64,000 nucleotides of DNA from Chryseobacterium cheonjiense (GTDB taxonomy: Bacteria; Bacteroidota; Bacteroidia; Flavobacteriales; Weeksellaceae). Positions 27,275 to 36,212 of the stretch are shown one piece after another; the first letter of the stretch is position 1; the number at the start of each line of letters is the position of its first letter. The position numbers were made by a program, and so were the translations under genes. Under the pieces are notes generated by a model, which made no database searches, had not been told where the DNA came from, and saw nothing but the letters and a program-made list of their open reading frames with translations. The stretch covers positions 372,001 to 436,000 of the forward strand of contig NZ_JABBGF010000003.1 of the NCBI RefSeq assembly GCF_012927265.1, read 5' to 3'.

Positions 27275-27408
27275 AAAAAAGCTTTTGAGATGTCAGTGAT
27301 GATAGTCTTTTAAAAAGTATTTTCTGTTAAAATATAGGTAAACACAATAAATTAAATGTGATGATGTTAATATAATGATCAATGTGTAATGAAGAAGTTT
27401 GAGTTTGA

Positions 27409-27437
27409 GTACCTGCAGCAGTGCAGGTGCTTTTGTT
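27409..27437 (+). terminator. Intrinsic terminator downstream of the VIT gene
   Basis: ACCTGCA (27411-27417), loop GCAG, TGCAGGT (27422-27428), followed by a T-rich tract. It separates the VIT gene from the pectin locus. Confidence 0.65.
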
Positions 27438-27570
27438 TTATATCAGATCCTAACCGAAGTAGTTATTAACTTTATAACTAATATTTCTTACTATTACATT
27501 CATTAAATTAACAAAAATAGCAGATAAATTTTTATACAATTTTAACAGGTTCTAATTGTTTTATTTTTAT

Positions 27571-27578
27571 TACTTTTG
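27571..27578 (+). promoter_or_regulatory. Possible -7 box of the DUF4861-PL10 operon
   Basis: TACTTTTG fits TAnnTTTG and lies 25-32 nt upstream of the ATG at 27603. The nearest TTG upstream is only 12 nt away, so the -33 element is uncertain. Confidence 0.45.
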
Positions 27579-27602
27579 AAAACTGACTTAACTGATATAA
27601 TT

Positions 27603-28784
27603 ATGGTTACCGTTAAAAATTCTCTTGTTGGGTTTATCTGTGCAATCGGTTGCATAAATTCAAATGTGGTGTATTCTCAAAAAATAATTGAGGTTAATAA
27701 TACACTTGATTTTTCCAGAAAAGAAGTAGTTGCTGTCCCGGTTTCTCAATTAAGATCATTTTTAGATAAAAACAAAGAAGCAGATCTTAGAATAAAAGAT
27801 GCAGCCGGTACTCCGATACTCATTCAGTGGATTGATAATGACGGTGACGGAAACAATGACGAATTGCTTTTCCAGGCGAATGTTGAAGGCCATCAAAAGA
27901 CCGTTTATACAATGGTTGCAAATTCAGCTGAACCGCTTCCTAAAAGTGAAATTTCAACCTTCTCCAGGCTGGTTCCGGAGCGGGTGGATGATTATGCATG
28001 GGAAAATGATAATATAGCATTCAGAATGTATGGTCCCAAAGGCCAACAGGAAGCATTACAAGGCATAAAAAGCAGCACTCTTTCCAGTGGTGTTGATATC
28101 TGGCTGAAAAGAACAAAGCTGCCGGTTATCAATAAATGGTATAAAGGCTATCTTACGGATCCGATGTATTATCATAAAGATACAAGAGGGGAGGGCTATG
28201 ATCCTTACCATGTAGGAAACAGCCGCGGAACCGGAGGCATCGGAATATGGGTTGATGATAAACTGCAGGTCTCAAAGAATTTTGTTACTTCCAGAACTGT
28301 TGCAGAAGGTCCTTTGCGTACGGTTTTTGAATTAACTTACCATCCGTGGAGCGAATTTGGGGTAAAGGAAACCAAAAGAATTTCACTGGATTTAGGATCA
28401 AATTTTTCAAGATTTGAGTCAGGTTTCGAGTCAGAAAAACAGGTTCCCAATTACGCTATAGGAATTAGCTTGCATAAAAATGAAGGCGAAGCAACGCTGA
28501 ATGACAAAAACGGATATTATCTTCATTGGGAAAAAATCGATGATGCTTTCGTAGGGGAAGGAATTGTTATTGATCCGCGAATTGTTGAAAAATCAATAGC
28601 TTTCCGGTCAGATGTTCCGGATGAAAGCAATCTTTATGTCATCACAAAGCCACAGGACAAGCTTGTTTATTATGCAGGATTTGCATGGCAGAAAAGCGGC
28701 GATATCCAGACTCAGCTGGACTGGGAAAATATACTGAAAAAACAGTCTGAGATTATTAAAAATCCATTAATTATAAAAATTAAA
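27603..28784 (+). CDS. DUF4861 family secreted protein of the pectin locus
   Basis: 394 residues from the ATG at 27603; the upstream TTG at 27576 coincides with the promoter box and is rejected. A signal peptide runs to about residue 26 (CINSNVVYSQ). The mature part is beta-rich, with WIDNDGDGNNDELLFQANV (about 75-93), RLVPERVDDYAWENDNIAFRMYGP (about 120-143) and YDPYHVGNSRGTGGIGIWVDD (about 199-219), typical of DUF4861. The family is recurrent in pectin and uronate PULs of Bacteroidota but I know of no settled activity. It is followed directly by the PL10 lyase (3 nt from last codon to next ATG), so they are cotranscribed. A candidate operator lies inside codons 13-18. Confidence 0.78.
27641..27654. 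promoter_or_regulatory. Candidate LacI-type operator inside the DUF4861 signal-peptide codons
   Basis: TGCAATCGGTTGCA is a near-palindrome (one mismatched pair at the centre). It closely resembles the sites at 47682 and 48363. It begins 38 nt downstream of the ATG at 27603, so binding would act as a roadblock or cover the start region. Confidence 0.5.
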
Positions 28785-28787
28785 TAA

Positions 28788-29813
28788 ATGATGAAACTGA
28801 ATATTTGTACACTCATTCTGGGTTTAGTTACCCTGGATCTTTCCGCTCAGGTAAAAAAAGATACCCTGGCGGAAAAAATGCTCCTGTATCAGCTTCCTGT
28901 CGGAGGCTGGGGAAAACAGCTGGAAGATAAATCTGTAGTGAATTACAATACCCCGATTGATAAAAGCCTTTTACGAAAAATAAAATCGACAGGCGATGAT
29001 CACGCAACCATAGATAATAATGCGACATCAAGAGAAATCAATGCCTTAATGAAAGCCTATTCCGAAACAAAAAACCCGGATTACCTGAAAGCAGCAGAAA
29101 AAGGAATCCGTTATTTGCTTACAATGCAGTACGAAAATGGCGGTTTTCCTCAATATTATCCTAACAAAGGATTATACCGAAAGCAGATTACCTTTAATGA
29201 CAATGCCATGATTAATGCGTTAACGGTTCTCTACAACACCGCAGAAGGGAAAAACGATTTTATCGCAGTAGATCAGAAGCTGAAAGAACAATCTGAAAAA
29301 GCGGTAAAAAAAGGAATTGAATGCATTTTAAAAACACAGGTTCTTCAGAACGGAAAACCGACGATCTGGGCAGATCAATACAATGAAATTACCCTGCAGC
29401 CGGATAAGGCCAGGGCTTTTGAACCAATTTCAGTGGCAACTGCAGAATCGGTAGGAATTTTAAGGTTTCTGATGCTGCAGCCCGTGACGCCTGAAATTGA
29501 AAAATCCGTAAGGTCTGCCGTAAAATGGTTTACAGAAAATGATATCGAAGGCTACAGCTATAATGTAGGTAAGCAGAACGGAAAAACAGTACGGGTACTG
29601 GCGGAAGATAAAAACTCTGTGATCTGGGCAAGATTTTATGATATTCATGATAACCGCCCTTTATTCGGCGACCGCGATGGAAGTGTAAAATACAATTACA
29701 ACGAAGTTTCCGAAGAGAGAAGAAACGGCTACAGCTGGTTTGGTGATTTTGCAAAAAAGCTGATCGATAAAGAATATCCGAAATGGCTGGATAAAAATAA
29801 ACTTTCCCAGTAA
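28788..29813 (+). CDS. Pectate lyase, polysaccharide lyase family 10
   Basis: 341 residues. A signal peptide (MMKLNICTLILGLVTLDLSAQ) leads to an alpha/alpha-toroid-type lyase of the PL10 family, which cleaves de-esterified homogalacturonan by beta-elimination with calcium. Visible motifs are LLYQLPVGGWGKQLE (about 31-45), DDHATIDNNATSREI (about 69-83), the repeated helix LLTMQYENGGFPQYYP (about 109-124) and FNDNAMINAL (about 134-143). SVIWARFYDIHDNRPLFGDRDG (about 275-296) near the C-terminus holds conserved Arg and Asp residues. It is the second gene of a two-gene operon with DUF4861. A 15-bp terminator separates it from the convergent PL1 gene. Confidence 0.92.
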   Translation: MMKLNICTLILGLVTLDLSAQVKKDTLAEKMLLYQLPVGGWGKQLEDKSVVNYNTPIDKSLLRKIKSTGDDHATIDNNATSREINALMKAYSETKNPDYLKAAEKGIRYLLTMQYENGGFPQYYPNKGLYRKQITFNDNAMINALTVLYNTAEGKNDFIAVDQKLKEQSEKAVKKGIECILKTQVLQNGKPTIWADQYNEITLQPDKARAFEPISVATAESVGILRFLMLQPVTPEIEKSVRSAVKWFTENDIEGYSYNVGKQNGKTVRVLAEDKNSVIWARFYDIHDNRPLFGDRDGSVKYNYNEVSEERRNGYSWFGDFAKKLIDKEYPKWLDKNKLSQ

Positions 29814-29833
29814 ATTTTTACTGTATTTAAAAA

Positions 29834-29869
29834 GAACCGCGCGGGCTGAGAATCAGCCCGCGCGGTTTT
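29834..29869. terminator. Strong bidirectional terminator between PL10 and PL1 genes
   Basis: A perfect 15-bp stem (29835-29849 with 29853-29867) rich in GC, loop GAA, A-runs before and T-run after. It lies between two convergent lyase genes. Confidence 0.9.
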
Positions 29870-29887
29870 CATTTAGCATTTAAATTC

Positions 29888-31003
29888 CTAAAAGGTATCG
29901 CAGACATTTCCGCTTAAAGTGGCACCGGCTTTTGCCGTTACATCAGCTTTTACATCAGCTACATTAAGTTTATTGATGGTATAGGAAGGGGTGAAAGCTG
30001 TTCCGCTTCCGGAAGTATTCCCCGTTACGTTCACAAAGCTGTTTCCGGTTTGTGTTACGGCGGTATATCCGCTCATCAGGTTGATAGGTTCTTTTACGTT
30101 TTCAAAAACATTTCTTTCCACCAGGATATTGGCCTGAACGCCCGCCGCAATACATTTGTTGCTTACCGCGCTGTTGAAATAGCTGTTAAGAATATGAATT
30201 TTTCCGTATCTCACCCTCGGCATGCGTTCTCTGCATCCGGGTCCCCACCAGCAGCGTACAAAGGTTACATTTAATTTTCCGGCATCGGCAGTAGCTCCGT
30301 CGCTGGATCCTATAAGATTCGAGAATCGGTGGTCGTCGGTTCCTCCGGAACCTCCGGGCTTAGGAGCTTTCAGGTAATGAAATTTGGTGTAGGATACAGT
30401 GACGAAATCAGATTTGTTTTTAATGTCGAAATTTCCGTCTACACCATCGCGAAATTCACAGTGGTCGATCCATACGTTGCGGCAGTCGTCAAGAATGGCA
30501 TTGTCCCAACCGTCAGTGTCATACGCTCCCGGACCTTCGAAAATAAGGTTTCGGATGATGATATTATTGCATCTTTTAATATTGATGATTCCCGAGCCGT
30601 CTTTGGTCTGATTGGTAGAAACCAATTTGGCGCCGCTTGTTCCGTAGATTGTTTTTCCGGTTTGATCCTGAAAGGATAATCGGGTGGTAACGGTAATCGT
30701 TCCGGTTACTTTGATCACTTTTACCGATGCATTTTCGATAGCAGATTTTAGTTGGGCATATGTGGATACGGTAGTTTCCGCCGCTGTTCCGCCGCCGGTA
30801 GTTCCGCCGTTCAGGGAAGCCCATCCCGGAGCTACGCAGCTTGCCAGAGGAACAATGGCGTTTACTGCCATGTCACCTTTAAGCATAAGTTGGTTCGGGT
30901 TGTCTCCTAAGTCGGATTTAAAATCTTCCTGCCCGCAGCCGGTAAAAGCAAAAACTGAACTTAATGCTGCCGTAAGAAAGACTGCTTTTGTTGTCGTTTT
31001 CAT
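29888..31003 (-). CDS. Pectate lyase, polysaccharide lyase family 1, lipoprotein
   Basis: 371 residues from the ATG at 31003; the upstream ATG at 31030 would bury the signal. MKTTTKAVFLTAALSSVFAFTGC gives a lipoprotein signal with Cys23. The parallel beta-helix of PL1 is marked by WIDHCEFRDGVDGNFDIKNK (calcium-binding Asp residues), then LNVTFVRCWWGPGCRERMPRVRYG, where RMPRVR is the RxPxxR catalytic block. It cleaves polygalacturonate at the cell surface by beta-elimination. It is the first gene of the minus-strand degradation cluster that runs from 31003, with kdgF upstream in a separate 230-bp-spaced frame. A TATTTTTG -7 box and an operator-like site lie upstream. Confidence 0.93.
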   Translation of the reverse strand: MKTTTKAVFLTAALSSVFAFTGCGQEDFKSDLGDNPNQLMLKGDMAVNAIVPLASCVAPGWASLNGGTTGGGTAAETTVSTYAQLKSAIENASVKVIKVTGTITVTTRLSFQDQTGKTIYGTSGAKLVSTNQTKDGSGIINIKRCNNIIIRNLIFEGPGAYDTDGWDNAILDDCRNVWIDHCEFRDGVDGNFDIKNKSDFVTVSYTKFHYLKAPKPGGSGGTDDHRFSNLIGSSDGATADAGKLNVTFVRCWWGPGCRERMPRVRYGKIHILNSYFNSAVSNKCIAAGVQANILVERNVFENVKEPINLMSGYTAVTQTGNSFVNVTGNTSGSGTAFTPSYTINKLNVADVKADVTAKAGATLSGNVCDTF

Positions 31004-31027
31004 AGTAATAATTATTTTTTGTTGATT

Positions 31028-31035
31028 CAAAAATA
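31028..31035 (-). promoter_or_regulatory. Possible -7 box of the PL1 gene
   Basis: CAAAAATA on the plus strand reads TATTTTTG on the minus strand, a TAnnTTTG match 25-32 nt upstream of the ATG at 31003. No -33 TTG at the expected spacing. Confidence 0.4.
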
Positions 31036-31116
31036 AAATTACGTATTTATTATTAATATGTTTTATATTTTAAAATATTAATATTTATATAATTATAATG
31101 TTGATTACTTTAGTTG

Positions 31117-31130
31117 TTCTATCGGTTGCA
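31117..31130. promoter_or_regulatory. Candidate LacI-type operator upstream of PL1
   Basis: TTCTATCGGTTGCA matches the DUF4861 site (27641) at 12 of 14 positions. Only one half-site is well conserved. It lies 113 nt upstream of the PL1 start. Confidence 0.4.
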
Positions 31131-31233
31131 TATTGTGTAATTTAAAATGAAATATATTACAGATTCAAATCAGGTAAAAATAAAGTGAACAATAAATGAA
31201 TTAGTCCATGAACGATTCCAGGAGCGTCTGGTT

Positions 31234-31572
31234 TTATTTAATAAAATCTTCTCTGAAAGGCGCGAAGGCATCAATTAATTGTCCTTCTTCAAGACATTTT
31301 ACCCCGTGGAAAATATTGGGCTGCGCAAAGAATCCGTCACCGGCTTTCAGTATTTTTGTTTCACCATCTACTTCAACTTCAAATATTCCCGAAGCAACAT
31401 AGGTGATCTGTGAATGAAAATGCTGATGTAAAGCGCCTACTGCCTCTTTTTCAAATCTCACAATCACCATCATGATCTGCGAATTATATCCTACAAACTG
31501 CCGCGAAACACCGGCTCCCAGATCTTCCCAATCAGAATTTCCGTCGAAAAAGGCTTCTTTTTTAAAATTCAT
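31234..31572 (-). CDS. kdgF: KdgF-like cupin, unsaturated uronate linearising enzyme
   Basis: A 112-residue single-domain cupin without a signal peptide. KdgF converts 4,5-unsaturated galacturonate to the open-chain 5-keto-4-deoxyuronate, which KduI then isomerises. The metal site is visible as H49, H51, Q55 (ALHQHFHSQITYVASG) and H89 (PNIFHG). The C-terminal DAFAPFRED supplies Asp101, Phe103 and Arg107, which match the residues known to be important in characterised KdgF. The stop of kdgF lies 230 bp upstream of the PL1 start on the same strand. CE12 follows 20 bp upstream, so kdgF is cotranscribed with the esterases while acting in the cytosol. Confidence 0.87.
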   Translation of the reverse strand: MNFKKEAFFDGNSDWEDLGAGVSRQFVGYNSQIMMVIVRFEKEAVGALHQHFHSQITYVASGIFEVEVDGETKILKAGDGFFAQPNIFHGVKCLEEGQLIDAFAPFREDFIK

Positions 31573-31592
31573 TTCAGATATTTTTATTGATA

Positions 31593-32330
31593 TTATTTGA
31601 TAAATTTTTCCAGTCCGGTTTTCAGTTTTTTCAAAGATTCAGCGACAAGTTTCGCTTCAAGATCTGCGCCCAGCTTAGACAAATGGGTATCGTCGTCTTT
31701 ACCTTTAGGATAATATGGCTCTTCGCCTTCCTTAAAATGAAGGTGCAGCTTTTTTGAATTTTCGGGACCGTAGGCAATTTCAAGCTGTTCGGTAAGCAGC
31801 TGCATGTCTACGAAAGGAACATTCATATCATTGGCAACCATTCTTACCACCAGAGGATATTCTTTGTGGGTATCTATCAATACGCCGTTTTCGTTAAAAT
31901 TTCTTCGTACAATCGACGTCATTAAAATCGGGATGGCTCCTTTTGCCCTTGTTTCTCTTACATATCTTTCCAGATTTGCCCTGTATTGCGTGTACGGATT
32001 GGTAAATTTGGTAGAATCTTTCACTTTCTGATCATTATGCCCGAACTGGATAATGACAAAATCTCCCTTTTTCAGCTGTTTTTCAATGGCAGCCCATCGT
32101 CCTTCCGTCCTGAAACTTTTAGAACTTCTGCCGTTCATCGCATGGTTCTGGATTTCGATACCTGCTGTAAAAAATTGGCTTAAAACCTGTCCCCATCCGT
32201 GTTCCGGATTTTTATCCGGATTTTCTTTATTGGCCATCGTAGAGTCGCCGATAAGGAATAAAGTCGGCTTTTTCTGGGCCAACATAAATGTTGAAATGAC
32301 GATGCTAAATAGTAAAAGTATTTTTTTCAT
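31593..32330 (-). CDS. Rhamnogalacturonan acetylesterase-like SGNH hydrolase (CE12), copy 1
   Basis: 245 residues with a signal peptide (MKKILLLFSIVISTFMLAQ). It is an SGNH hydrolase: block I GDSTMA with nucleophile Ser30, block II NGRSS, block III GHND with Asn99, block V DDTHLS with Asp213 and His216. CE12 enzymes remove acetyl groups from pectin, exposing it to lyases and hydrolases. It sits between kdgF (20 bp) and a CE8 methylesterase on the same strand. A second CE12 gene at 36213 is clearly different in sequence and is a lipoprotein, so the two may act at different positions or locations. Confidence 0.9.
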   Translation of the reverse strand: MKKILLLFSIVISTFMLAQKKPTLFLIGDSTMANKENPDKNPEHGWGQVLSQFFTAGIEIQNHAMNGRSSKSFRTEGRWAAIEKQLKKGDFVIIQFGHNDQKVKDSTKFTNPYTQYRANLERYVRETRAKGAIPILMTSIVRRNFNENGVLIDTHKEYPLVVRMVANDMNVPFVDMQLLTEQLEIAYGPENSKKLHLHFKEGEEPYYPKGKDDDTHLSKLGADLEAKLVAESLKKLKTGLEKFIK

Positions 32331-32360
32331 TTTAGAATTTATTTTATTTAAACTTTAAAG

Positions 32361-32453
32361 ATGCTTCGACAAGCTCAGTATGAGATCGCTAAAATCTTCT
32401 GTTAGATTAAAACGGTTAGTATTAGAGCTGTCATGCTGAGCTCGTCGAAGCAT
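32361..32453. repeat. Inverted repeat with 23-nt arms between CE12 and CE8 genes
   Basis: Arms 32361-32383 and 32431-32453 are inverted copies with two mismatches; the core is GCTTCGAC and GTCGAAGC. Such elements are common between flavobacterial genes. Here it lies within a same-strand gene run and could reduce readthrough or protect mRNA ends. Confidence 0.7.
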
Positions 32454-32458
32454 TTCAA

Positions 32459-33430
32459 TTATTCTTTATTCGGATTCCAGTCATTGAAGATTTTTTCGAT
32501 GGTAAAGTTTTTCAAATCTTTTTTCGACATTTGATGCGACCAGCTCACCCTGTTTGAAGTATTGCCGCCTGCGCCTTTGCTTCCGAACTCTGCGTAATAA
32601 GCCGTCTTTTCTTTATCGGGAAACATCTTGTCGCCTTTCCACGGATTCCATCCTTCGGAAACAACATGACCTCCCATTTCGGTATTGATGAAAACTGTTT
32701 TGGCGTACGGTCTCCACGGTCTTCCCAGAAAAACTTTTGTAATACCTTCTTTTGCGATAAGCCTGCAATCAAAGAAAACAAAACCATATTTCCTGTCTTT
32801 TTCCGTTGCAGCAGCTGTGATGTAAGAGTCGGCTAAACTTTTAATGGTACAGTTTTTAAAAACCGCTATTGCCTGCCCGAAAATAAAATCGGTAGTACCT
32901 TCTATAAAACAGTTTTCAAAATACTGTCTGCTGTGATTTGTTGCACAATATACCGTATCCTGACACCCCAGAATATTTGAATTTTTGATGATAAAACGGT
33001 CACCTTCCACATGGAGTGCAACTGCCTGTCCTTCATTGCAGGACGAATTTTGAATCGTAAGATTGCTAATTTGTATATCATCACCCATCACCAGCAACGT
33101 ATAGGAATTGAATGTCGTCATTTTTTCATTGAACGAATCCTGTTTTCCTGAGAAATCATTGTTGGTGATCATTGTATTATCCTTATTTTCACCTTCTAAA
33201 GTGATTTTATGTTTTGAAGATGGAATAACCACTTTTTCATTATATGTTCCTGATTTTATGTAAATCAGTGCTTCTGCCGGGCCAAGATCTCTTACGGAAT
33301 TGATCGCTTTCTGAATGGAGGTAAAATCGCCGTTTCCGTCTTTGGCAACGGTAATTTTAATATAAGGATCATTTACCGCAAAAAGAAAATTTGCCATTGA
33401 GACAAGGAGAATTAAAAATAATTTTTTCAT
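32459..33430 (-). CDS. Pectinesterase (CE8), copy 1
   Basis: 323 residues from the ATG at 33430; the ATG at 33457 would add nine residues before the signal MKKLFLILLVSMANFLFAV. A right-handed beta-helix methylesterase. Family motifs are QAVALHVEGDR, GCQDTVYC, and NCFIEGTTDFIFGQAIAVFKNC with the catalytic Asp. Near the end comes VFLGRPWRPYAKTVFINTEMG with its conserved Arg and Trp. It removes methyl esters from homogalacturonan so that lyases and GH28 can act. A close family member lies at 41595. Confidence 0.92.
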   Translation of the reverse strand: MKKLFLILLVSMANFLFAVNDPYIKITVAKDGNGDFTSIQKAINSVRDLGPAEALIYIKSGTYNEKVVIPSSKHKITLEGENKDNTMITNNDFSGKQDSFNEKMTTFNSYTLLVMGDDIQISNLTIQNSSCNEGQAVALHVEGDRFIIKNSNILGCQDTVYCATNHSRQYFENCFIEGTTDFIFGQAIAVFKNCTIKSLADSYITAAATEKDRKYGFVFFDCRLIAKEGITKVFLGRPWRPYAKTVFINTEMGGHVVSEGWNPWKGDKMFPDKEKTAYYAEFGSKGAGGNTSNRVSWSHQMSKKDLKNFTIEKIFNDWNPNKE

Positions 33431-33602
33431 AAACTGATTTATTATTTTCTGACGCAAAGATTTTTTTATATTACCTGATTTTTAGATAGCAAAGACAAAT
33501 ACATTTGCTTCGTGAAGCGATGACGATAGCTTCATCAAATCAACTTGTTGATTCGTTTTGCTAAAATATTTTAATTAAATTAATTTCTGTGTGTTAAAAT
33601 TA

Positions 33603-34511
33603 TTATTTCACAACCCTGTTTAAAAAATCAACAGTGAGATTCAGGGTTTCCGTAAACCAAGGTTCTGCCGACCAGAAAGAGTGCGGCGAATCCTTAATCT
33701 CATGGAATTCTGTCTGAATATTATACTGTCTTAATTTATTCATCATATCGTCTCTGCCAGCATGAAACCTCGGTTGTGAGCTGTTAATAAAAAGAGTCGG
33801 TGGCGTATTTTTATCAACATACTCTAGAGGTGAAGCGGTTGTCCAGTTTTTCAGATTAACATCTCGGTCGCCATCCAGCCAGTACGCTGCATAGGTGCTT
33901 TCTTCAGCTTCAGGATGAATAAATGAAACAATTCCGTCCACATTCACAATGGCCTGGATTTTATTCTTTGATTTTACACCCACCAAGGTGGCCATTTGTG
34001 CTCCCGCAGATTCTCCGTACACGGCTATTTTCCTTTTATCTAAAGCATATTTTTTACGATTGTTCTTCAACCATTGAATTCCGGTTTCAATATCTTCCAT
34101 GCCGGCAGGATATTTGGCAACATCAGCTAAGCGATAGCCGACAGCAATCACAACATATCCTTTTGAAGCGAGTTCCATCGCCATGTATTTTTCATTTTCC
34201 TTGCTTCCGGAAATCCATCCGCCACCATGAACCATTGCTATTCCGGGATATTTTTTAGATTGATCTTTGGGATAATAAATATCTGCTTTTAAAGAAATTC
34301 CATTGATATTCTTGTATTCTACGTCTTTGTCAATAATGACATTTTGAGGAACCAGCCGGTCAATCGGAGTTAAAAAAGAATATTTCTTCTTTAATTTTTC
34401 AAATGTAATTTCATTGGTATAAGGAGTGGCATTCGGTCGTTTTACCTGCCCGAATGCCATGGTCCCCATTAAAAAAATAGAAATATAAGTATGTTTTATG
34501 CTAAAAATCAT
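33603..34511 (-). CDS. Secreted alpha/beta-hydrolase, esterase/lipase-like
   Basis: 302 residues with an N-terminal signal (MIFSIKHTYISIFLMGTMAFGQ). The HSL/carboxylesterase pattern is clear: oxyanion-hole HGGG at 95-98, nucleophile Ser168 in YGESAGAQ, and a C-terminal DSPHSFW with the catalytic His near 279. Its place among pectin esterases and GH28 suggests deacetylation of pectin or removal of an acyl substituent such as ferulate from side chains. The substrate is not readable from sequence. It ends 172 bp upstream of CE8 copy 1 and starts 32 bp after the GH28 stop. Confidence 0.85.
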   Translation of the reverse strand: MIFSIKHTYISIFLMGTMAFGQVKRPNATPYTNEITFEKLKKKYSFLTPIDRLVPQNVIIDKDVEYKNINGISLKADIYYPKDQSKKYPGIAMVHGGGWISGSKENEKYMAMELASKGYVVIAVGYRLADVAKYPAGMEDIETGIQWLKNNRKKYALDKRKIAVYGESAGAQMATLVGVKSKNKIQAIVNVDGIVSFIHPEAEESTYAAYWLDGDRDVNLKNWTTASPLEYVDKNTPPTLFINSSQPRFHAGRDDMMNKLRQYNIQTEFHEIKDSPHSFWSAEPWFTETLNLTVDFLNRVVK

Positions 34512-34543
34512 CCGCTTATGGAGTTTTTATACTATTTAATTAA

Positions 34544-36211
34544 TTATTTAACTGCATTTTTCGATACATCTGCACCCGCAGAAAGTAAACTCCTGTCAGA
34601 CCCAATTTCTTTCGGCAGAAGGACTGCTCCCGTTTTATTTCCTAACACTTTTACGTAAGGTTTGTTTGCTGATTCAAATTTCACCGTTGAAAGGTTGATG
34701 TTTTTACTGTTGTAAATGGTTGCACCCGTTCCTTCGGTATATTTCAGCTTTACATTTTTAAGTTGGATTCCGTCTGCGTCTGCAATGGTTAATGCTTTCC
34801 GGGTGTCAAACTGTGAATCTTCAATCACAATATTTTTAAGGTTCATTTCCGCAAGCCCGAATAAAGTTATGGCTTCATCAGAATTCACGGCATTGATGTT
34901 TTTAAAGAAAATATTTCTGAATACCGGTGTTTTTTCCGTTACCGGAAAAACCTTTTCAGGGGTTTTGTTTTCTTCCTTTTTCTGTCCGTCTTCCAGCACA
35001 GGAGATGCGCCTTCGTAGAACATATTAAAACCGATCGTCTGTGTCGGGATGTTGTTCATATCGATATTCTTGATATAAATATTCTCCACAATTCCACCTC
35101 TTCCACGGGTTGTTTTGAAACGCAGGCCGATATCGGTACCGATAAAAGTACAATCGGAAACATGAATATTTCTTGCTCCTCCGGACATCTCGCTTCCTAT
35201 CACAAACCCTCCGTGACCATGATACACCACATTATTTTTAATAATAACATTTTCAGTAGGCATTCCTCTTTTTCTTCCGTCTTCATCTTTTCCGGATTTG
35301 ATGCAGATCGCATCATCACCAACATCAAATGTATTATCGTAAATTAAAACATTTTTACAGGATTCTAAATCTACACCGTCTCCGTTCTGCGAAAACCACG
35401 GATTTCTTACCGTAAGATTTCTTAAAATAACATTGGAACACATCAGCGGATGCAGGTTCCATGCCGGAGAATTCTGGAAAGTCGGTCCGTCCAGCAGGAC
35501 TTTGTCGCAGCCAACTAAGCTTACCATTACCGGTCTAAGAAAATCTTTTACGGTAATTAATTCATCTTTGGAAATTTTATCCGGAACATTAAAATTAGAG
35601 CTGCTTTCCAGTCCTTTTTTATAGCTTTCCGAAGGATACCAGTTTTTGCCATCCGCAGATACGATTCCTCCTGATTTTACAATGTCTTTCCATTGAGATT
35701 CGGAAACTTTACTTTTTTTAATAGCTCTCCATGCGTCACCGCTTCCGTCAATCACCCCTTTTCCCGTAATGGCGATGTTCGTCGCATTTTTTGCTGAAAT
35801 AGGAGACTGGCAGCGAATGGTGTTTAGCCCTTCAAAGCTTACGTCCACCAAAGGATAATCGTTTTTATCTTTACTGAAAACGATGAATGCGCCTTCTTCC
35901 ACATGAAGGTTGATATTGCTTTTAAGCATAATCGGTCCTGTAAGCCACATTCCTCTCGGCACAACTAATTTACCGCCACCTTTTTTGCTTAACTCATCAA
36001 TAGCTTTTCTGAAAGCCTCCGTATTTTTTGCAGTGCCTCCGGAAATTCCTCCGAACTGGATAATAGAAACTGTATTGGCAGGAAATGAGGTTTCCGTTAC
36101 CTGAGGCATTTTAAACTCAATATTTTTATAAATATCCAGGTTTTGGGCATTTATCTGAGCTGAAAACAGTAACGTTGCAGCCAAACCGATCATTTTTAAA
36201 GACTTCTTCAT
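34544..36211 (-). CDS. Polygalacturonase-like glycoside hydrolase family 28
   Basis: 555 residues with signal MKKSLKMIGLAATLLFSAQINA. A GH28 beta-helix: NGDGVD (N276-D278) replaces the fungal NTD motif, VGDDAI has catalytic Asp299 and Asp300, GHGG contains His333, and RFKTTRG has Arg364 and Lys366. It hydrolyses alpha-1,4 bonds between galacturonates, probably releasing mono- or oligogalacturonate. The length is greater than for simple endo-enzymes, which is common in exo-acting Bacteroidota members. It starts one base before the end of the upstream CE12 gene region (1-nt gap), so they are translationally linked. Confidence 0.92.
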   Translation of the reverse strand: MKKSLKMIGLAATLLFSAQINAQNLDIYKNIEFKMPQVTETSFPANTVSIIQFGGISGGTAKNTEAFRKAIDELSKKGGGKLVVPRGMWLTGPIMLKSNINLHVEEGAFIVFSKDKNDYPLVDVSFEGLNTIRCQSPISAKNATNIAITGKGVIDGSGDAWRAIKKSKVSESQWKDIVKSGGIVSADGKNWYPSESYKKGLESSSNFNVPDKISKDELITVKDFLRPVMVSLVGCDKVLLDGPTFQNSPAWNLHPLMCSNVILRNLTVRNPWFSQNGDGVDLESCKNVLIYDNTFDVGDDAICIKSGKDEDGRKRGMPTENVIIKNNVVYHGHGGFVIGSEMSGGARNIHVSDCTFIGTDIGLRFKTTRGRGGIVENIYIKNIDMNNIPTQTIGFNMFYEGASPVLEDGQKKEENKTPEKVFPVTEKTPVFRNIFFKNINAVNSDEAITLFGLAEMNLKNIVIEDSQFDTRKALTIADADGIQLKNVKLKYTEGTGATIYNSKNINLSTVKFESANKPYVKVLGNKTGAVLLPKEIGSDRSLLSAGADVSKNAVK

Positions 36212-36212
36212 T

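Larger units (their letters stand above)
27275..27602. other. Intergenic region upstream of the pectin locus
   Basis: 328 bases. It contains a terminator hairpin at 27409-27437 and a TACTTTTG -7-like box at 27571-27578 close to the DUF4861 start. Otherwise AT-rich with no further structure noted. Confidence 0.6.

Noticed and set aside
27576..27602. Upstream TTG start of the DUF4861 gene
   Set aside because: It falls on the TACTTTTG box, and the ATG at 27603 begins the signal peptide.
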